Positions 53,999-63,464 of a DNA stretch of 64,000 bases are shown here, in pieces. Source of the stretch: Curtobacterium sp. VKM Ac-1395 (GTDB taxonomy: Bacteria; Actinomycetota; Actinomycetes; Actinomycetales; Microbacteriaceae); assembly GCF_015350975.1 (NCBI RefSeq), contig NZ_JADKRX010000004.1, positions 270,077-334,076 of the forward strand, read 5' to 3'. Position numbers and translations under genes: made by a program. Numbering within the stretch: the first letter of the stretch is position 1; every line of letters begins with the position of its first letter. Under the pieces are notes generated by a model, which saw nothing but the letters and a program-made list of their open reading frames with translations, searched no databases and was not told the DNA's origin.

Positions 53999-55480
53999 AT
54001 GTCCGTCCCCCTGTCCCCGGCCACACTCGACGAGATCGCCGCGGCGGGGGTCGCCGTCCCGACCTACGACCGCACCGGGATCACCGCCGGCATCGTCCAC
54101 TTCGGCGTCGGCGGGTTCCACCGGGCGCACCAGGCGATGGTCATCGACCGGCTCCTGCAGCGCGGTGAGGCCCGGGAGTACGGCATCTGCGGCGTGGGCG
54201 TCCTCGAGCAGGACCGCCGCATGGCCGAGGCGATGCGGACACAGGACGGGCTCTACACGCTCGTCCTCAAGCACCCGGACGGCACCCGCGAAGCCAGGGT
54301 CATCGGCAGCATCGTCGACTACCTGCTCGCCGTGGACGACCCGGACGCCGTCGTCGAGAAGATGGCGTCGCCGGAGACGAAGATCGTCAGCCTGACCATC
54401 ACCGAGGGCGGGTACAACTTCGACCACGTCACCGGCGCGTTCGTCGAGGACGAGCCCGGCGTGGTCGCGGACGTCGACGGGGACACCCCGCCGCGCACCG
54501 TCTTCGGCCTCGTGGTGGCGGCCCTCCGTCGGCGACGCGACCGGGGTCTCGAGCCCTTCACGGTGATGTCGTGCGACAACATCCAAGGCAACGGCCACGT
54601 CGCCCGGGCGATGTTCACCGCCTTCGCCCGCCTGCAGGACCCGCGGTTCGCGGAGTGGATGGACGAGCACGTCTCCTTCCCGAACTCGATGGTCGACCGG
54701 ATCACCCCCGTCACCACCGACGAGGACCGGGCAGCGGTGCGCGACGACCTCGGCATCGAGGACGCCTGGCCCGTCGTCGCCGAGCCCTTCTTTCAGTGGG
54801 TGCTCGAGGACGACCACCCCGCCGGGCGCCCGGCGTACGAGGACGTCGACGTGCAGATCGTCGCGGACGTCGAGCCGTACGAGCTGATGAAGCTGCGGCT
54901 CCTCAACGCCTCGCACCAGGGCCTGTGCTACTTCGGGTACCTCTCCGGTCATCGCTACGCCCACGAGGCCACCCAGGACCCGGCGATCGCGACGTTCCTC
55001 CGGCGGTACATGGACGAGGAGGCCACCCCGACGCTGCAGCCGGTGCCGGGCATCGACCTCGAGGACTACAAGGCGACGCTCATCGAGCGCTTCCAGAACC
55101 CCGAGGTCCGCGACACGCTGGCCAGGCTCTGCGCCGAGTCGAGCGACCGGATCCCGAAGTGGCTGCTGCCGGTCGTCCGTGAGAACCTCCGGTCGGGCGG
55201 ACCTGTCGCCCTGTCGGCCGGGATCGTCGCGTCCTGGGCGCGCTACGCCGAGGGCACCGACGAGTCGGGAGAGCCCATCGAGATCGTCGACCGCCTGGCC
55301 GAGTCCCTCAACCGCATCGCCCTGACCCAGCGGGAGGACCCGCTGGCCTTCATCGCGAACCGGCAGGTGTTCGGGGACCTCGTCGACGACGAGCGGTTCG
55401 TCGCGGCGTACCGCGACGCCCTCGACGGGCTCGTCCGCGACGGTGCACACGCCACGGTGGAGCGGCTGTCACGCGGTTGA
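53999..55480 (+). CDS. Mannitol dehydrogenase family protein
   Basis: This 493-residue polyol dehydrogenase has an N-terminal Rossmann domain (IVHFGVGGFHRAHQAM, about 27-42), the SCDNIQGNG segment (about 195), FPNSMVDRITP and the catalytic region ELMKLRLLNASHQ (about 298-310). It interconverts mannitol/fructose or mannonate/fructuronate-type pairs with NAD(P); the exact substrate is not evident. AAGGAG lies five bases before the ATG at 53999. It is divergent from the TetR gene across 136 bases. Confidence 0.9.
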   Translation: MSVPLSPATLDEIAAAGVAVPTYDRTGITAGIVHFGVGGFHRAHQAMVIDRLLQRGEAREYGICGVGVLEQDRRMAEAMRTQDGLYTLVLKHPDGTREARVIGSIVDYLLAVDDPDAVVEKMASPETKIVSLTITEGGYNFDHVTGAFVEDEPGVVADVDGDTPPRTVFGLVVAALRRRRDRGLEPFTVMSCDNIQGNGHVARAMFTAFARLQDPRFAEWMDEHVSFPNSMVDRITPVTTDEDRAAVRDDLGIEDAWPVVAEPFFQWVLEDDHPAGRPAYEDVDVQIVADVEPYELMKLRLLNASHQGLCYFGYLSGHRYAHEATQDPAIATFLRRYMDEEATPTLQPVPGIDLEDYKATLIERFQNPEVRDTLARLCAESSDRIPKWLLPVVRENLRSGGPVALSAGIVASWARYAEGTDESGEPIEIVDRLAESLNRIALTQREDPLAFIANRQVFGDLVDDERFVAAYRDALDGLVRDGAHATVERLSRG

Positions 55481-55541
55481 CGCGGGTTGCACGTCGTGGG
55501 GCGCGGTGCGGCGAGGCCCGGGCGGTGCTCGGTGCTCGGTG

Positions 55542-55633
55542 CTCAGTGCGAGGTCGTCCACGTCGTGCGGCGTGACGGGCTCGCACCGAGTGGGCAACCC
55601 CGCACGGGGAGGAGCAGCGCACACGGTGCGCGG
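55542..55633. repeat. Palindrome family 3, diverged copy iii
   Basis: CTCAGTGCGAGG (55542-55553) pairs imperfectly with GCTCGCACCGAG (55579-55590). The tail GCACGGGGAGGAG then GCGCACACGGTGCGCG matches the two copies at 25 kb. It fills most of the 165-base gap between the dehydrogenase and beta-lactamase genes and abuts the latter's ribosome binding site. Confidence 0.5.
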
Positions 55634-55645
55634 GAGGACGGCGGG

Positions 55646-56602
55646 ATGCGATCGATGACGACGACGTCCGCTGCGGCCGTGGTCCTCGCGCTGGCCGGGT
55701 GCAGTGGGACCACAGCGTCCCCGACGGTGTCGCCGACGTCCGGCGTGACGACCACGTCGAGTGCTGCACCCGCGACGCCGACGTCCGTCGCGACCTCGTC
55801 GCCCGAGGCCGACCGTGCCTTCCGCACGCTCGAGCGCGACCACGCCGCACGGCTCGGCGTCGTGGCGATCGACACCGGCACCGGCAGGCAGGTCGTCTGG
55901 CGTGCGGGGGAGCGGTTCGCCTTCGCCTCGACGAACAAGGTCTTCGTCGCGGCGGCACTGCTCGCACGGTCCTCGGACGCCGACCTCGACACCGTCGTGC
56001 ACTACGACCGAGCAGACCTGCTGGCCCACGCCCCCGTGACGAGTCAGTCCGTCGACACCGGGATGACCGTGCGGGCGCTCCTGGACGCGATGCTCCGCTC
56101 CAGCGACAACACCGCGGCGAACCTGCTCGTGGAGCGCGTCCGTGGGCCGGGCGAGGTGCAGCGGTTCCTGCGTGACCTCGGCGACCGGACGACGAACGTC
56201 GACCGCGTGGAGCCCGACCTGAACCAGGCCATCCCGGGTGACCCGCGAGACACCACCACGCCGGCGCAGTTCGCTGCGGACCTGCGGGACGTCCTCCTCG
56301 GATCGGCGCTCGATCCGTCCGATCGGAGGATGGTGCGCGAGGCAATGCTCGGCAACACCACGGGGGACGCGACGATCCGGGCAGGGGTCGATCCCGGCTG
56401 GTCGGTCGCGGACAAGACGGGGACGGGTTCGTACGGCGTCCGCAACGACATCGGCGTCGTGACCCCGCCGGGCGGCGCGCCCGTCGTCGTGGTCGTGATG
56501 ACGAGCAAGGACGCGGCCGACGCGGAGCCGGACGACGCCCTGGTGGCCGCAGCGACCAGGGCGGCGGTCACCGCGGCAGGGCCGCCGCCCAGCGCCCGAT
56601 GA
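55646..56602 (+). CDS. Class A serine beta-lactamase lipoprotein
   Basis: This 318-residue protein carries all class A motifs: STNK with the active Ser (95-98), SDN (153-155), the omega-loop Glu in EPDLN (189-193) and KTGT (257-260). The signal ends in a lipobox (LALAGC, Cys19), followed by a Thr/Ser/Pro linker, so it is probably membrane-anchored. It would hydrolyse beta-lactams; the spectrum cannot be predicted. GGGAGGA lies seven bases before the ATG at 55646. Its 3' end overlaps the convergent hydrolase gene by 35 bases. Confidence 0.93.
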   Translation: MRSMTTTSAAAVVLALAGCSGTTASPTVSPTSGVTTTSSAAPATPTSVATSSPEADRAFRTLERDHAARLGVVAIDTGTGRQVVWRAGERFAFASTNKVFVAAALLARSSDADLDTVVHYDRADLLAHAPVTSQSVDTGMTVRALLDAMLRSSDNTAANLLVERVRGPGEVQRFLRDLGDRTTNVDRVEPDLNQAIPGDPRDTTTPAQFAADLRDVLLGSALDPSDRRMVREAMLGNTTGDATIRAGVDPGWSVADKTGTGSYGVRNDIGVVTPPGGAPVVVVVMTSKDAADAEPDDALVAAATRAAVTAAGPPPSAR

Positions 56603-57554
56603 CGTCGTAGGCGCGTTCCCGGACGGCCGGCTCGGAGAGCACCACGTCGTGCAGCGCACCGCGCAGCCGTCGGACGGTGACCTCGTCGCCCAGCGACAGT
56701 GCGCGCCGTGCGACGGCGTCCACGTTCAGGGCGACGTCGGCGTGGGCCATGCCCTCGTTCCACCGCGGCTGGAGCATGCTCTTGTCGCTCAGCATGACGA
56801 GGACGGGGAAGGGCATGCCCAGCCCTCGCTCCACGGTGTGCTGTCCGGCGAAGACCGCTGCCAGCCATCCGGGGTGCAGCGGGAAGCCGCGCTCGGGACG
56901 CCAGTGTTGGTCGTAGGTCCAGCTGCCCTCGCCGGTGCTCGAGACCGTCCGGGTGGAGAAGCCCGGGTCCACGGCCGGGATCGGAGCGAGCGGGTTGCGG
57001 CGCGCCCCGAGGCGGATGAGCGGCGCCACCAGCGTTCGACCGACCGCGTCGCCCTGGAACTCGAGCCACGGGCTGTTCAGCACCAGGCCGTCGACGAGGT
57101 CCTGGTGCCGCGACGCCCAGAGCGCGAGGGTGAGCCCGCCCGTCGAGTGCCCCATGGGCACCAGCCGCCGGCGCGGACCGTGGTGCTCGGCGGCGATGGC
57201 GTCGAGTGCGGCGCGGATGTCGTCGTCGTACAGCCCGAGGTCGTCGGCGCCACCGGGGGTCTGTCCCGGCCGGAGGCTCCTGCCGTACTTCCGGAGGTCG
57301 AGGGCGTGGAACCGGGCGCCGAGCCGTTCGACGCGCTCGGCGAGCTCGGTCTGGAAGAAGTAGTCGGACCAGCCGTGCACGTACAGCACGTCGGTGCCCT
57401 GGAGCGGCCCGCGCTGGTGCAGCAGATCGGCGGCCGTCCGGCGTCGCCGCACGAGCGTCGCGACGACGGGGCCCTCGGCATCCACTCCGAGCGGCAGCTC
57501 CAGCCGTTCGTACGACGGACCGAGGACGTCCTGGACCCAGCCCGATCGCGTCAT
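56568..57554 (-). CDS. Alpha/beta hydrolase (serine lipase/esterase-like)
   Basis: This 328-residue protein has an oxyanion segment YVHGWSDYFFQ (about 58-68), the nucleophile elbow GHSTGG (about 134-139) and a C-terminal His in RGALHDVVLS. It resembles monoglyceride lipase or lysophospholipase-like hydrolases. It has no signal peptide, so it is probably cytoplasmic. Its last 35 bases overlap the beta-lactamase gene on the other strand. Confidence 0.88.
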   Translation of the reverse strand: MTRSGWVQDVLGPSYERLELPLGVDAEGPVVATLVRRRRTAADLLHQRGPLQGTDVLYVHGWSDYFFQTELAERVERLGARFHALDLRKYGRSLRPGQTPGGADDLGLYDDDIRAALDAIAAEHHGPRRRLVPMGHSTGGLTLALWASRHQDLVDGLVLNSPWLEFQGDAVGRTLVAPLIRLGARRNPLAPIPAVDPGFSTRTVSSTGEGSWTYDQHWRPERGFPLHPGWLAAVFAGQHTVERGLGMPFPVLVMLSDKSMLQPRWNEGMAHADVALNVDAVARRALSLGDEVTVRRLRGALHDVVLSEPAVRERAYDVIGRWAAALPR

Positions 57555-57635
57555 GCTCCGTTCCTACAGGAACACCGACCGCCAGGGACACGCTCCACTG
57601 AGCAGCGCTCAGCGGTCGCACGTACGCTCGTCGTC

Positions 57636-57902
57636 ATGTCTGACTTCACCGCCGCACAGGCCGCCGTCGTCCGCATCGAGCGCGCCGAGGAGGGACGCTG
57701 GGACCTCAGCGTCATCAGCGACAGCGGCGTGCGCATGGGGCACGGCGAGTACCTCTTCGAGGCCGACCAGGACGACGCGCAGAGCGAGATCGCCGCGGCC
57801 GCCGAGTTCGTGCGCGGCTACGGGTTCCGCTTCGAGTCCGACGCCGTCGTGGGTGACGGCCCGGACGCCTTCTGGGCACCCCTGCTGCCGCTCGACGCCT
57901 GA
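57636..57902 (+). CDS. Small hypothetical protein
   Basis: This 88-residue acidic soluble protein (VVRIERAEEGRWDLSVISDSG, HGEYLFEADQDDA, FVRGYGFRFESDAV) has a predicted alpha/beta character. I do not recognise a family. ATG at 57636 lies seven bases after TACGCT (57623-57628), consistent with a leaderless mRNA. It is convergent with the siderophore-binding protein gene, 34 bases away. Confidence 0.65.
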   Translation: MSDFTAAQAAVVRIERAEEGRWDLSVISDSGVRMGHGEYLFEADQDDAQSEIAAAAEFVRGYGFRFESDAVVGDGPDAFWAPLLPLDA

Positions 57903-57936
57903 CCCCCGCGGAGCAGCCGGGACCACCGGCAGCGCT

Positions 57937-58959
57937 CTAGGACACTTCCCGGCTGTCCTCGAGCCACCCGGCGAGTTCCGTCATCGCCGCTGCCTGCGAC
58001 GCGTAGTCGAGCCCCGGCACCGGCCAGCTGTGCACCTGCCCGGCGACGAGCGCCGGATCGTCGGCGAAGGTCGGCTGCGCCAGGAGTTCCCGCACCTGGT
58101 ACCCCTCCGGGGAGAGCAGGATCACGTCACCCTCGACCTTGCCCGCGTTGGCCCAGCTGGAGACGCCCCAGTAGAAGCCCGTCGAGCCAGGGTCGACGAG
58201 GTCCACGCCGAGGCTGTCGTAGAGCTGCAGGGTCGGCTCGTCGGCGGGACGGGTGACGTACACGCCGTCAGCGTCGGCGTACATCGACACCACCCGCAGG
58301 TCACGGCCGTCGGCGGCGTCCGACAGCGCTGCACGCGCGGTGTCGAACGCGCGCTCGGCGGTGTCGACGGTCGTCCGGGCAGCGCCGAGTGCCTCCGCCA
58401 ACCGGGTGACCTGTCGGACGGCGTCGAGGCCCTTCCCGCCCCACTCGACGCGGAGGACGGGCGCGATCTTCCCGATCTGCTCCTGCCGGGTGCGGCTCGC
58501 GAACCCGGAGCCGAGGGCGTCGGCGTCCACGGACCCGTCCGTCGGGTAGACCGACGTCACGACGAGGTCCGGCTCGAGGTCTCCGAGCCGGTTCAGGTCC
58601 ACGTCGCCGTCGTCCGTCCCGACCTCGGTGATGCCGGAGGTGTCGAGGTCGTCGAACCGGGCATCCTCCGACAGGGGGACCTGCCCGAAGGTCCCGACCG
58701 GGTGCAGGCCGTACTGCAGGAAGGAGACGGCGAGGTCGTCCACCACGACGATGCGCTCAGGCCGGTGGTCGAGCTTGATCGTGGTGCCGGTCGCGTCCTC
58801 GAACGACCAGGCGTCAGCGGCCGGGCGGGGGCGGGCGTCCGCGCTGCTCGTGGGTCCGGTGACCGTGGTCCCGCCCGTGCAGCCCGTGAGCAGGAGGACT
58901 CCGACGACGACGGCCGTCAACAGGCCGGCGCGACGGGTGCCGGATCGGGGGAGCTCCAC
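57937..58959 (-). CDS. Iron-siderophore ABC substrate-binding lipoprotein
   Basis: This 340-residue lipoprotein (lipobox LLLTGC, Cys about 30) is a class III periplasmic-binding protein (FepB/FhuD type), with RPERIVVVDDLAVSFLQYGLHPVG (in parts), DLNRLGDLEPDLVVT and a long connecting helix (about 185-215). It captures ferric siderophores, but no permease or ATPase gene is adjacent in the window. GTG at 58959 lies eight bases after TACGCT on the minus strand, suggesting a leaderless start. Confidence 0.87.
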   Translation of the reverse strand: MELPRSGTRRAGLLTAVVVGVLLLTGCTGGTTVTGPTSSADARPRPAADAWSFEDATGTTIKLDHRPERIVVVDDLAVSFLQYGLHPVGTFGQVPLSEDARFDDLDTSGITEVGTDDGDVDLNRLGDLEPDLVVTSVYPTDGSVDADALGSGFASRTRQEQIGKIAPVLRVEWGGKGLDAVRQVTRLAEALGAARTTVDTAERAFDTARAALSDAADGRDLRVVSMYADADGVYVTRPADEPTLQLYDSLGVDLVDPGSTGFYWGVSSWANAGKVEGDVILLSPEGYQVRELLAQPTFADDPALVAGQVHSWPVPGLDYASQAAAMTELAGWLEDSREVS

Positions 58960-59050
58960 GGCAGGAGAGCGTATCCGACACTCCGCGCACGACCGCGACG
59001 ACGCCCGACCCCCGGTGACCCCGAGGCGGAGCTCGTGCCAGGGTGGTGGC

Positions 59051-59803
59051 ATGGGGACGGTACGGGGGACAGCGACGATCGGCACGCTCATGGCAGCGGT
59101 GCTGCTGATGACCGGGTGTGCGCAGGACATGGACGACTCGGCGCCGCCCGGACCAGCGGCGTCCCGGGCCACACCGACCCGCATCCCCACCCCGACGGCG
59201 ACCCCCACCCCGACGGCGACGACCCCGGCGATCGCGCGGGCGCTGCCGGACACGGTCGACGCGGGCACGGTGGCCGCCGGTGTCTCGGCGACGGCGTCGG
59301 CGACCGGCCCGTCGAACGTGGCGTTCCACACCGAGGGGCAGTTCGCCGTCGTGATCGAGCTGGACTGCTCGGCCTGCACCGGCACCGCGACGGTCACCGC
59401 ACCGGGGCGGATGTCCCCGTTCGGCCGTGCCACCGCACCCCTGACCGGCTCGTTCCTGACGGCGGTCTTCCAGGACGACGCCCCGGACCAGACGGTGATC
59501 GTCGACGCGCAGGGCCCGTGGTCGGTCACGATGCGCAGCTGGAACGACCTGCCCACCGTCGCGGGAGCGCAGTCGGGCACGGGTCCGGCGGTGCTGTTCT
59601 TCCAGGACGACGTGCCGCACGTGGCCGTCGACTTCCGGCCGGCCGGCGCCGAGGACTCCTTCAACGCACGGGCCTTCACCACGTCGGACGACACGCAGGT
59701 CTTCGGGGACAGCGGGGCCTTCGCGAAGCAGTTCGACGTCGACCTGCCCGGCGTCGTGGCGATCCAGACGAACGGCACGTGGACGGTCACACCCGTTCCC
59801 TGA
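59051..59803 (+). CDS. Secreted lipoprotein of unknown function
   Basis: This 250-residue lipoprotein (lipobox LLMTGC, Cys about 23) has a Pro/Thr-rich spacer (about 40-60) and a beta-rich domain (about 65-250) with a CSAC pair near 113-116 and FFQDDVPHVAVDF. I do not recognise the domain; the fold may be immunoglobulin-like. It is divergent from the siderophore-binding lipoprotein gene across 91 bases. The ATG at 59051 has GGGTGG upstream. Confidence 0.72.
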   Translation: MGTVRGTATIGTLMAAVLLMTGCAQDMDDSAPPGPAASRATPTRIPTPTATPTPTATTPAIARALPDTVDAGTVAAGVSATASATGPSNVAFHTEGQFAVVIELDCSACTGTATVTAPGRMSPFGRATAPLTGSFLTAVFQDDAPDQTVIVDAQGPWSVTMRSWNDLPTVAGAQSGTGPAVLFFQDDVPHVAVDFRPAGAEDSFNARAFTTSDDTQVFGDSGAFAKQFDVDLPGVVAIQTNGTWTVTPVP

Positions 59804-59992
59804 CCCGGACGCCGTGGTCGTTCCTTCCCATGTCGCTCGCGATGGGATGGCGTCCCGCGCGTTGCCGGTCAGGACACCCGACCCGCTGCGCGCGATTCGC
59901 CTCGCTCCGCGCGGTTCCACTCGCGACGCGCGGATCCACTCGCCACGCGGACGACCGACCCACCGAGGGGTGCAGACCGCACCACGCACGGA
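59804..59992. other. Gene-free spacer before palindrome E
   Basis: This part of the 307-base gap between convergent genes has short imperfect repeats (CCACTCGCGACGCG and CCACTCGCCACGCG) and no supportable coding frame. The remainder to 60110 holds palindrome E and a GCGCGCGGCGC run. Confidence 0.4.
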
Positions 59993-60028
59993 CGGGAGGC
60001 CCGGTGCCAGCTGGCACCGGACCTCCCG
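59993..60028. terminator. Palindrome family 1, copy E
   Basis: This 36-base palindrome is centred on AGCT (60009-60012), with arms CGGGAGGC-CCGGTGCC and GGCACCGG-ACCTCCCG and one C-A mismatch. One stem pair changes from T-A to C-G relative to copies A and B. It lies between convergent genes, 82 bases from the permease stop. Confidence 0.68.
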
Positions 60029-60110
60029 CGCGCGCCCCGCTCCATGCGACGCGCCAGCGGCGCGCGGCGCCAGCGCCGACCGAGCCTGCGAGGGCGGTCG
60101 ATGGATCGCG

Positions 60111-61025
60111 TCAGCCCTTCAGGCCGGAACCGGTCACGCCCTCCACGATCTGCCGCTGGAAGATCAGGTAGAGGATGATCAGCGGCAGCGCCGCGAGCAG
60201 CGCACCCGCCTGGATGTCGGCGTAACGCTGACCGAAGCTGCCCTGGACCGTGGCGAGCCCGACCGGGATCGTCATGAGGTCCGGGTTCGACAGCACGAAC
60301 AGCGGCAGCAGCAGGTTGTTCCACACCCCGACGAAGGTCAGGATCGTGACGGCCGCGATCACCGGACGCGACAGCGGCAGGATGACCGACCAGTAGACCT
60401 TCCAGATGCCGGCGCCGTCGATGCGGGCCGCCTCCTCGAGCTCGCGGGGGATGCCGTCGAAGAACTGCTTGAAGATGAACACCGCGATCACGGCGGGCAC
60501 CTGCGGGAAGATGACCGACCAGTAGGTGTTCAGCAGGCCGACGGCGTTGAGCTCCTGGAAGATCGGGATGATCAGGACCTGGGTCGGGATCATGATGCCC
60601 AGGATGATGAGCAGGAACGCGACGTTCCGGCCGCGGAACACCAGGCGGGACAGCGCGAACGCCGCCATCGAGGCGAACAGCACGGTCAGCACCGCGGTGA
60701 CGATGCTCGTGATCGCGCTGGCGAGGTACCAGTTCCAGATGTCGCCGGCCTGGAACAGCGCCGCGTAGGAGTGCAGCGTCGGGTTCCAGTTCGACAGGAT
60801 CGAGTTGGCGCCGAGCGCCGCGACGCCGTTGTCGGACAGCGAGGTCTTCAGGGCGAAGACGCTCGGGATGAGCCAGATGATCGCGAAGACCGTCAGGATG
60901 ATGCCCGACGCGATCGTGAAGCCGCGCCCGCTGACGCCGATCTTGGCGGCACTCGTGGGTGCGGCCGACGAGACGCCGGACCGGAACTTCGGCCGGTCGG
61001 TGGTGATGCTCTCGGTGGTGGTCAT
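60111..61025 (-). CDS. Carbohydrate ABC transporter permease (MalG type)
   Basis: This 304-residue inner-membrane permease has six helices and the EAA loop ELEEAARIDGAGIWKVYWSVILPLSRP (in parts, about 195-222), typical of CUT1 sugar importers. It forms a heterodimer with the next gene's product. The ATG at 61025 is the first Met after the upstream gene's stop region; the genes are one base apart. No ATPase gene is present, so a shared MsiK-type ATPase encoded elsewhere is likely. Confidence 0.92.
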   Translation of the reverse strand: MTTTESITTDRPKFRSGVSSAAPTSAAKIGVSGRGFTIASGIILTVFAIIWLIPSVFALKTSLSDNGVAALGANSILSNWNPTLHSYAALFQAGDIWNWYLASAITSIVTAVLTVLFASMAAFALSRLVFRGRNVAFLLIILGIMIPTQVLIIPIFQELNAVGLLNTYWSVIFPQVPAVIAVFIFKQFFDGIPRELEEAARIDGAGIWKVYWSVILPLSRPVIAAVTILTFVGVWNNLLLPLFVLSNPDLMTIPVGLATVQGSFGQRYADIQAGALLAALPLIILYLIFQRQIVEGVTGSGLKG

Positions 61026-61026
61026 C

Positions 61027-61992
61027 TCAGGCTCCGATCTCACGCTTGGCGGCCACGCGCTCGATGACCTGCCGGATGACGGCGATCGCGACGATCACGA
61101 TGAACAGGAGGACGGACGCGGCCGAGGCGGCGCCCAACCGGTTGTCGGTGAAGCCGACGCCGGTGATGAGCTGCAGCGAGACCTGGGTCGAGATGCCCGG
61201 TCCGCCGTTCGTCATCAGGTAGACCTGGTCGAAGATCTTCAGGCTGGCGATGATCTGCAGCAGGATGACCAGGGTCGTCGTGCGGCCGAGCAGCGGCAGC
61301 GTGATCGACTTGATCTGCTGCCAGTTCGACGCACCGTCGACCGCGGCCGCTTCGTACAGCTCGCGGGGGATCTCCTGCAGGCCGGCCAGGTACAGCACGA
61401 AGTTGAAGCCGAGCGTCCACCACACGGTGGCGATGGCGACGCCGATCATGGCCGTGTTCGGGCTCGCCAGCATGCCGGCGCCGGGGGTCAGCCCGAGCAG
61501 CGACTGCGCGCTCGCCCAGAGACCGGTGCTCGGCGTGAAGATGAACACCCAGATCAGCGAGATCGTCGCCGACGGCAGGATGAACGGCAGGAAGAACGCC
61601 AGGCGGAAGAACCACTGGCCCTTGTTCATCCGGTTCGTCAGCACGGCGAACACGAACGCCAGGATCACCAGCGGCGGGGTCGTGTAGAGCGTGAACTGCA
61701 GCGTGTGCCAGAGCGAGGACCAGAAGTCGTCGCGTCCGAGCATCTCCGCGTAGTTCGCGAACCCGGCGAAGGTGCCGAGGCCGGTGCGCACCGTCGAGGT
61801 GTTGAAGAAGCTCGTGACGATCATCCAGATCGTCGGGCCGAGCAGGAAGGCGATGTAGAACAGGCCGAAGGGGGCCAGGAACAGCCAACCGCTGCGGCCC
61901 TGGCCGCGGGTCAGGCTGGTGCGGTAGGTGCGCAGCTTGCGGGGCGCGCTCGCCGCGTCCGTGGGCCGGTCGAGGACAGGTGCTGTGGTCAC
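61027..61992 (-). CDS. Carbohydrate ABC transporter permease (MalF type)
   Basis: This 321-residue permease has six helices and the EAA loop ELYEAAAVDGASNWQQIKSITLPLL (in parts, about 220-244). It is the partner of the MalG-type permease. GTG at 61992 follows AAAGG. It lies 54 bases downstream of the binding-protein gene, in the usual binding protein, permease, permease order of a CUT1 importer. Confidence 0.92.
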   Translation of the reverse strand: MTTAPVLDRPTDAASAPRKLRTYRTSLTRGQGRSGWLFLAPFGLFYIAFLLGPTIWMIVTSFFNTSTVRTGLGTFAGFANYAEMLGRDDFWSSLWHTLQFTLYTTPPLVILAFVFAVLTNRMNKGQWFFRLAFFLPFILPSATISLIWVFIFTPSTGLWASAQSLLGLTPGAGMLASPNTAMIGVAIATVWWTLGFNFVLYLAGLQEIPRELYEAAAVDGASNWQQIKSITLPLLGRTTTLVILLQIIASLKIFDQVYLMTNGGPGISTQVSLQLITGVGFTDNRLGAASAASVLLFIVIVAIAVIRQVIERVAAKREIGA

Positions 61993-62046
61993 GTCATCGT
62001 GCCTTTCGCAGGGTGTTCACGGCGTTCGTGGTGGTCGTCGGGCCGA

Positions 62047-63414
62047 TCACAGCGGGCTCGGCGTGTTGAGGTAGGTCGACAGCTGGGACTTGATCGCGCT
62101 CATGGCAGCGGCGGGGGAGCTGCTGCCCTGCTGGACGAGCGCGAGCTGGGCGCCGACGGTGTTCTCGAAGGTGGAGCCGGACCCGCCGTACCAGGCGGCG
62201 TCGTCGAACACGGCGGACTCGGCGGCCGAGGCGTAGTTCGACTGGGGCGTCAGCTTCTTGTACGCGGAGCTGTCGAACGTCGGCATGTACGCCGGGACGT
62301 GCCCGCCCTGCGCCCACGTGAGGCTCTGCTCGAGCATCTGCTTGATGAAGAGCATCGCGGCCTTCTTCTGCTCCGGCGTGCGGTCCTTCCGCGGCAGGAT
62401 GAAGGTGTGCGAGTCGGCCTGGGTCGCCGGCTTGTCGAAGAGCTGCGGGATCGGCGCCATGCCGAACTTCAGCCCCTTGATCGACTGCGCGGTGCTGATC
62501 TCCCACTCGCCCTGCATGAAGAAGCCGGCCTTGCCGGTGAACATCAGCGTCTGCGCGGTGGCGTAGTCGAGGCCCTTGTTGAGCCAGCCGCTCTTGACCC
62601 ACTTCTGGGTCATCTCGGTGACCTTCGAGTAGGCGTCCTCGTTCACCGTGAGCTTCGCGCCGCCGTCGCTGATGAACGGGGTGGCACCCTGGATCTGGTT
62701 GTACATCGTCCAGAAGAAGCGCCACGGGGTGGCGATCTCGCTGACGTTCGCCACGTTGAGGGCCGTGCCGCCGGTGACCTTCGAGACGGCGGCGAGGGCG
62801 CTCTCGAAGGCGTCGATGCCGGTCAGGTCCTTGAGCTTGCCGTCGCCGTCGATCAGACCGGCCTTCTGGCACACGTCGACGTTGTAGAACAGCACGAAGG
62901 GGTGCGTGTCGAGCGGGACACAGATGTTCTTGCCGTCGGTCTTCTGCGCGGTCCAGGCCTTCTGGTTGAAGTCGCTGGCGCTGAGCCCGACACCGGCCAG
63001 GTCGTCGGCCGTGATCGGGTCGAGCAGGTCGCCGTCCCAGAGCGGCTTCGCCCGGGTCAGGTGGGCGATCGCGACGTCCGGCGGCTTGTTCCCGACGGTG
63101 GCGAGTGTGACCTTCGAGTAGTACGGGTTGCCCCAGGCGAACGTCGTCGCCTGCAGCGAGCTGGAGCCGCCGTGCTGCTTGGCGTAGCCGGCTTCCATCT
63201 CCTGCATGCGGAGACCGTCGCCACCGCCGAAGAGGTTCCAGAAGACGAGCGTCTCGGGGTTGAGCGCGCTTCCGGCGAGGCCAGCGGAGAGCGGGCTCGA
63301 GCACGCGGCGAGGGGGAGGACGGTCGCGGCCGCCGCTCCGGCAGCCAGGAGGCTCCGCCGGGTGAAACCGGCGCCCCGTGGCTGCGAGACGGGTGGTACG
63401 GGTCGGATCGGCAT
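62047..63414 (-). CDS. Sugar-binding lipoprotein of ABC importer
   Basis: This 455-residue extracellular solute-binding protein (family 1) has an RRSLLAAG signal and lipobox PLAAC (Cys about 38), then the mature domain with FWNLFGGGDGLRM and FTGKAGFFMQGEWE. It captures sugars or oligosaccharides. The divergent GH51 gene suggests arabinose-containing oligosaccharides. TAATGT (63475-63480, minus strand) is a likely -10 box overlapped by a LacI-type operator. Confidence 0.92.
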   Translation of the reverse strand: MPIRPVPPVSQPRGAGFTRRSLLAAGAAAATVLPLAACSSPLSAGLAGSALNPETLVFWNLFGGGDGLRMQEMEAGYAKQHGGSSSLQATTFAWGNPYYSKVTLATVGNKPPDVAIAHLTRAKPLWDGDLLDPITADDLAGVGLSASDFNQKAWTAQKTDGKNICVPLDTHPFVLFYNVDVCQKAGLIDGDGKLKDLTGIDAFESALAAVSKVTGGTALNVANVSEIATPWRFFWTMYNQIQGATPFISDGGAKLTVNEDAYSKVTEMTQKWVKSGWLNKGLDYATAQTLMFTGKAGFFMQGEWEISTAQSIKGLKFGMAPIPQLFDKPATQADSHTFILPRKDRTPEQKKAAMLFIKQMLEQSLTWAQGGHVPAYMPTFDSSAYKKLTPQSNYASAAESAVFDDAAWYGGSGSTFENTVGAQLALVQQGSSSPAAAMSAIKSQLSTYLNTPSPL

Positions 63415-63464
63415 GGCATCACTCCATCGTGGGCCGGGCTGCGGAACACGTGGGTCAGTGCTCC

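Noticed and set aside
49504..54168. A very long open frame (1554 codons) on the plus strand
   Set aside because: It is antisense to the MMPL exporter, OhrR-type and TetR genes, which have clear domains. Its Arg/Asp/Gly/His-rich translation is typical of a shadow frame in GC-rich DNA.
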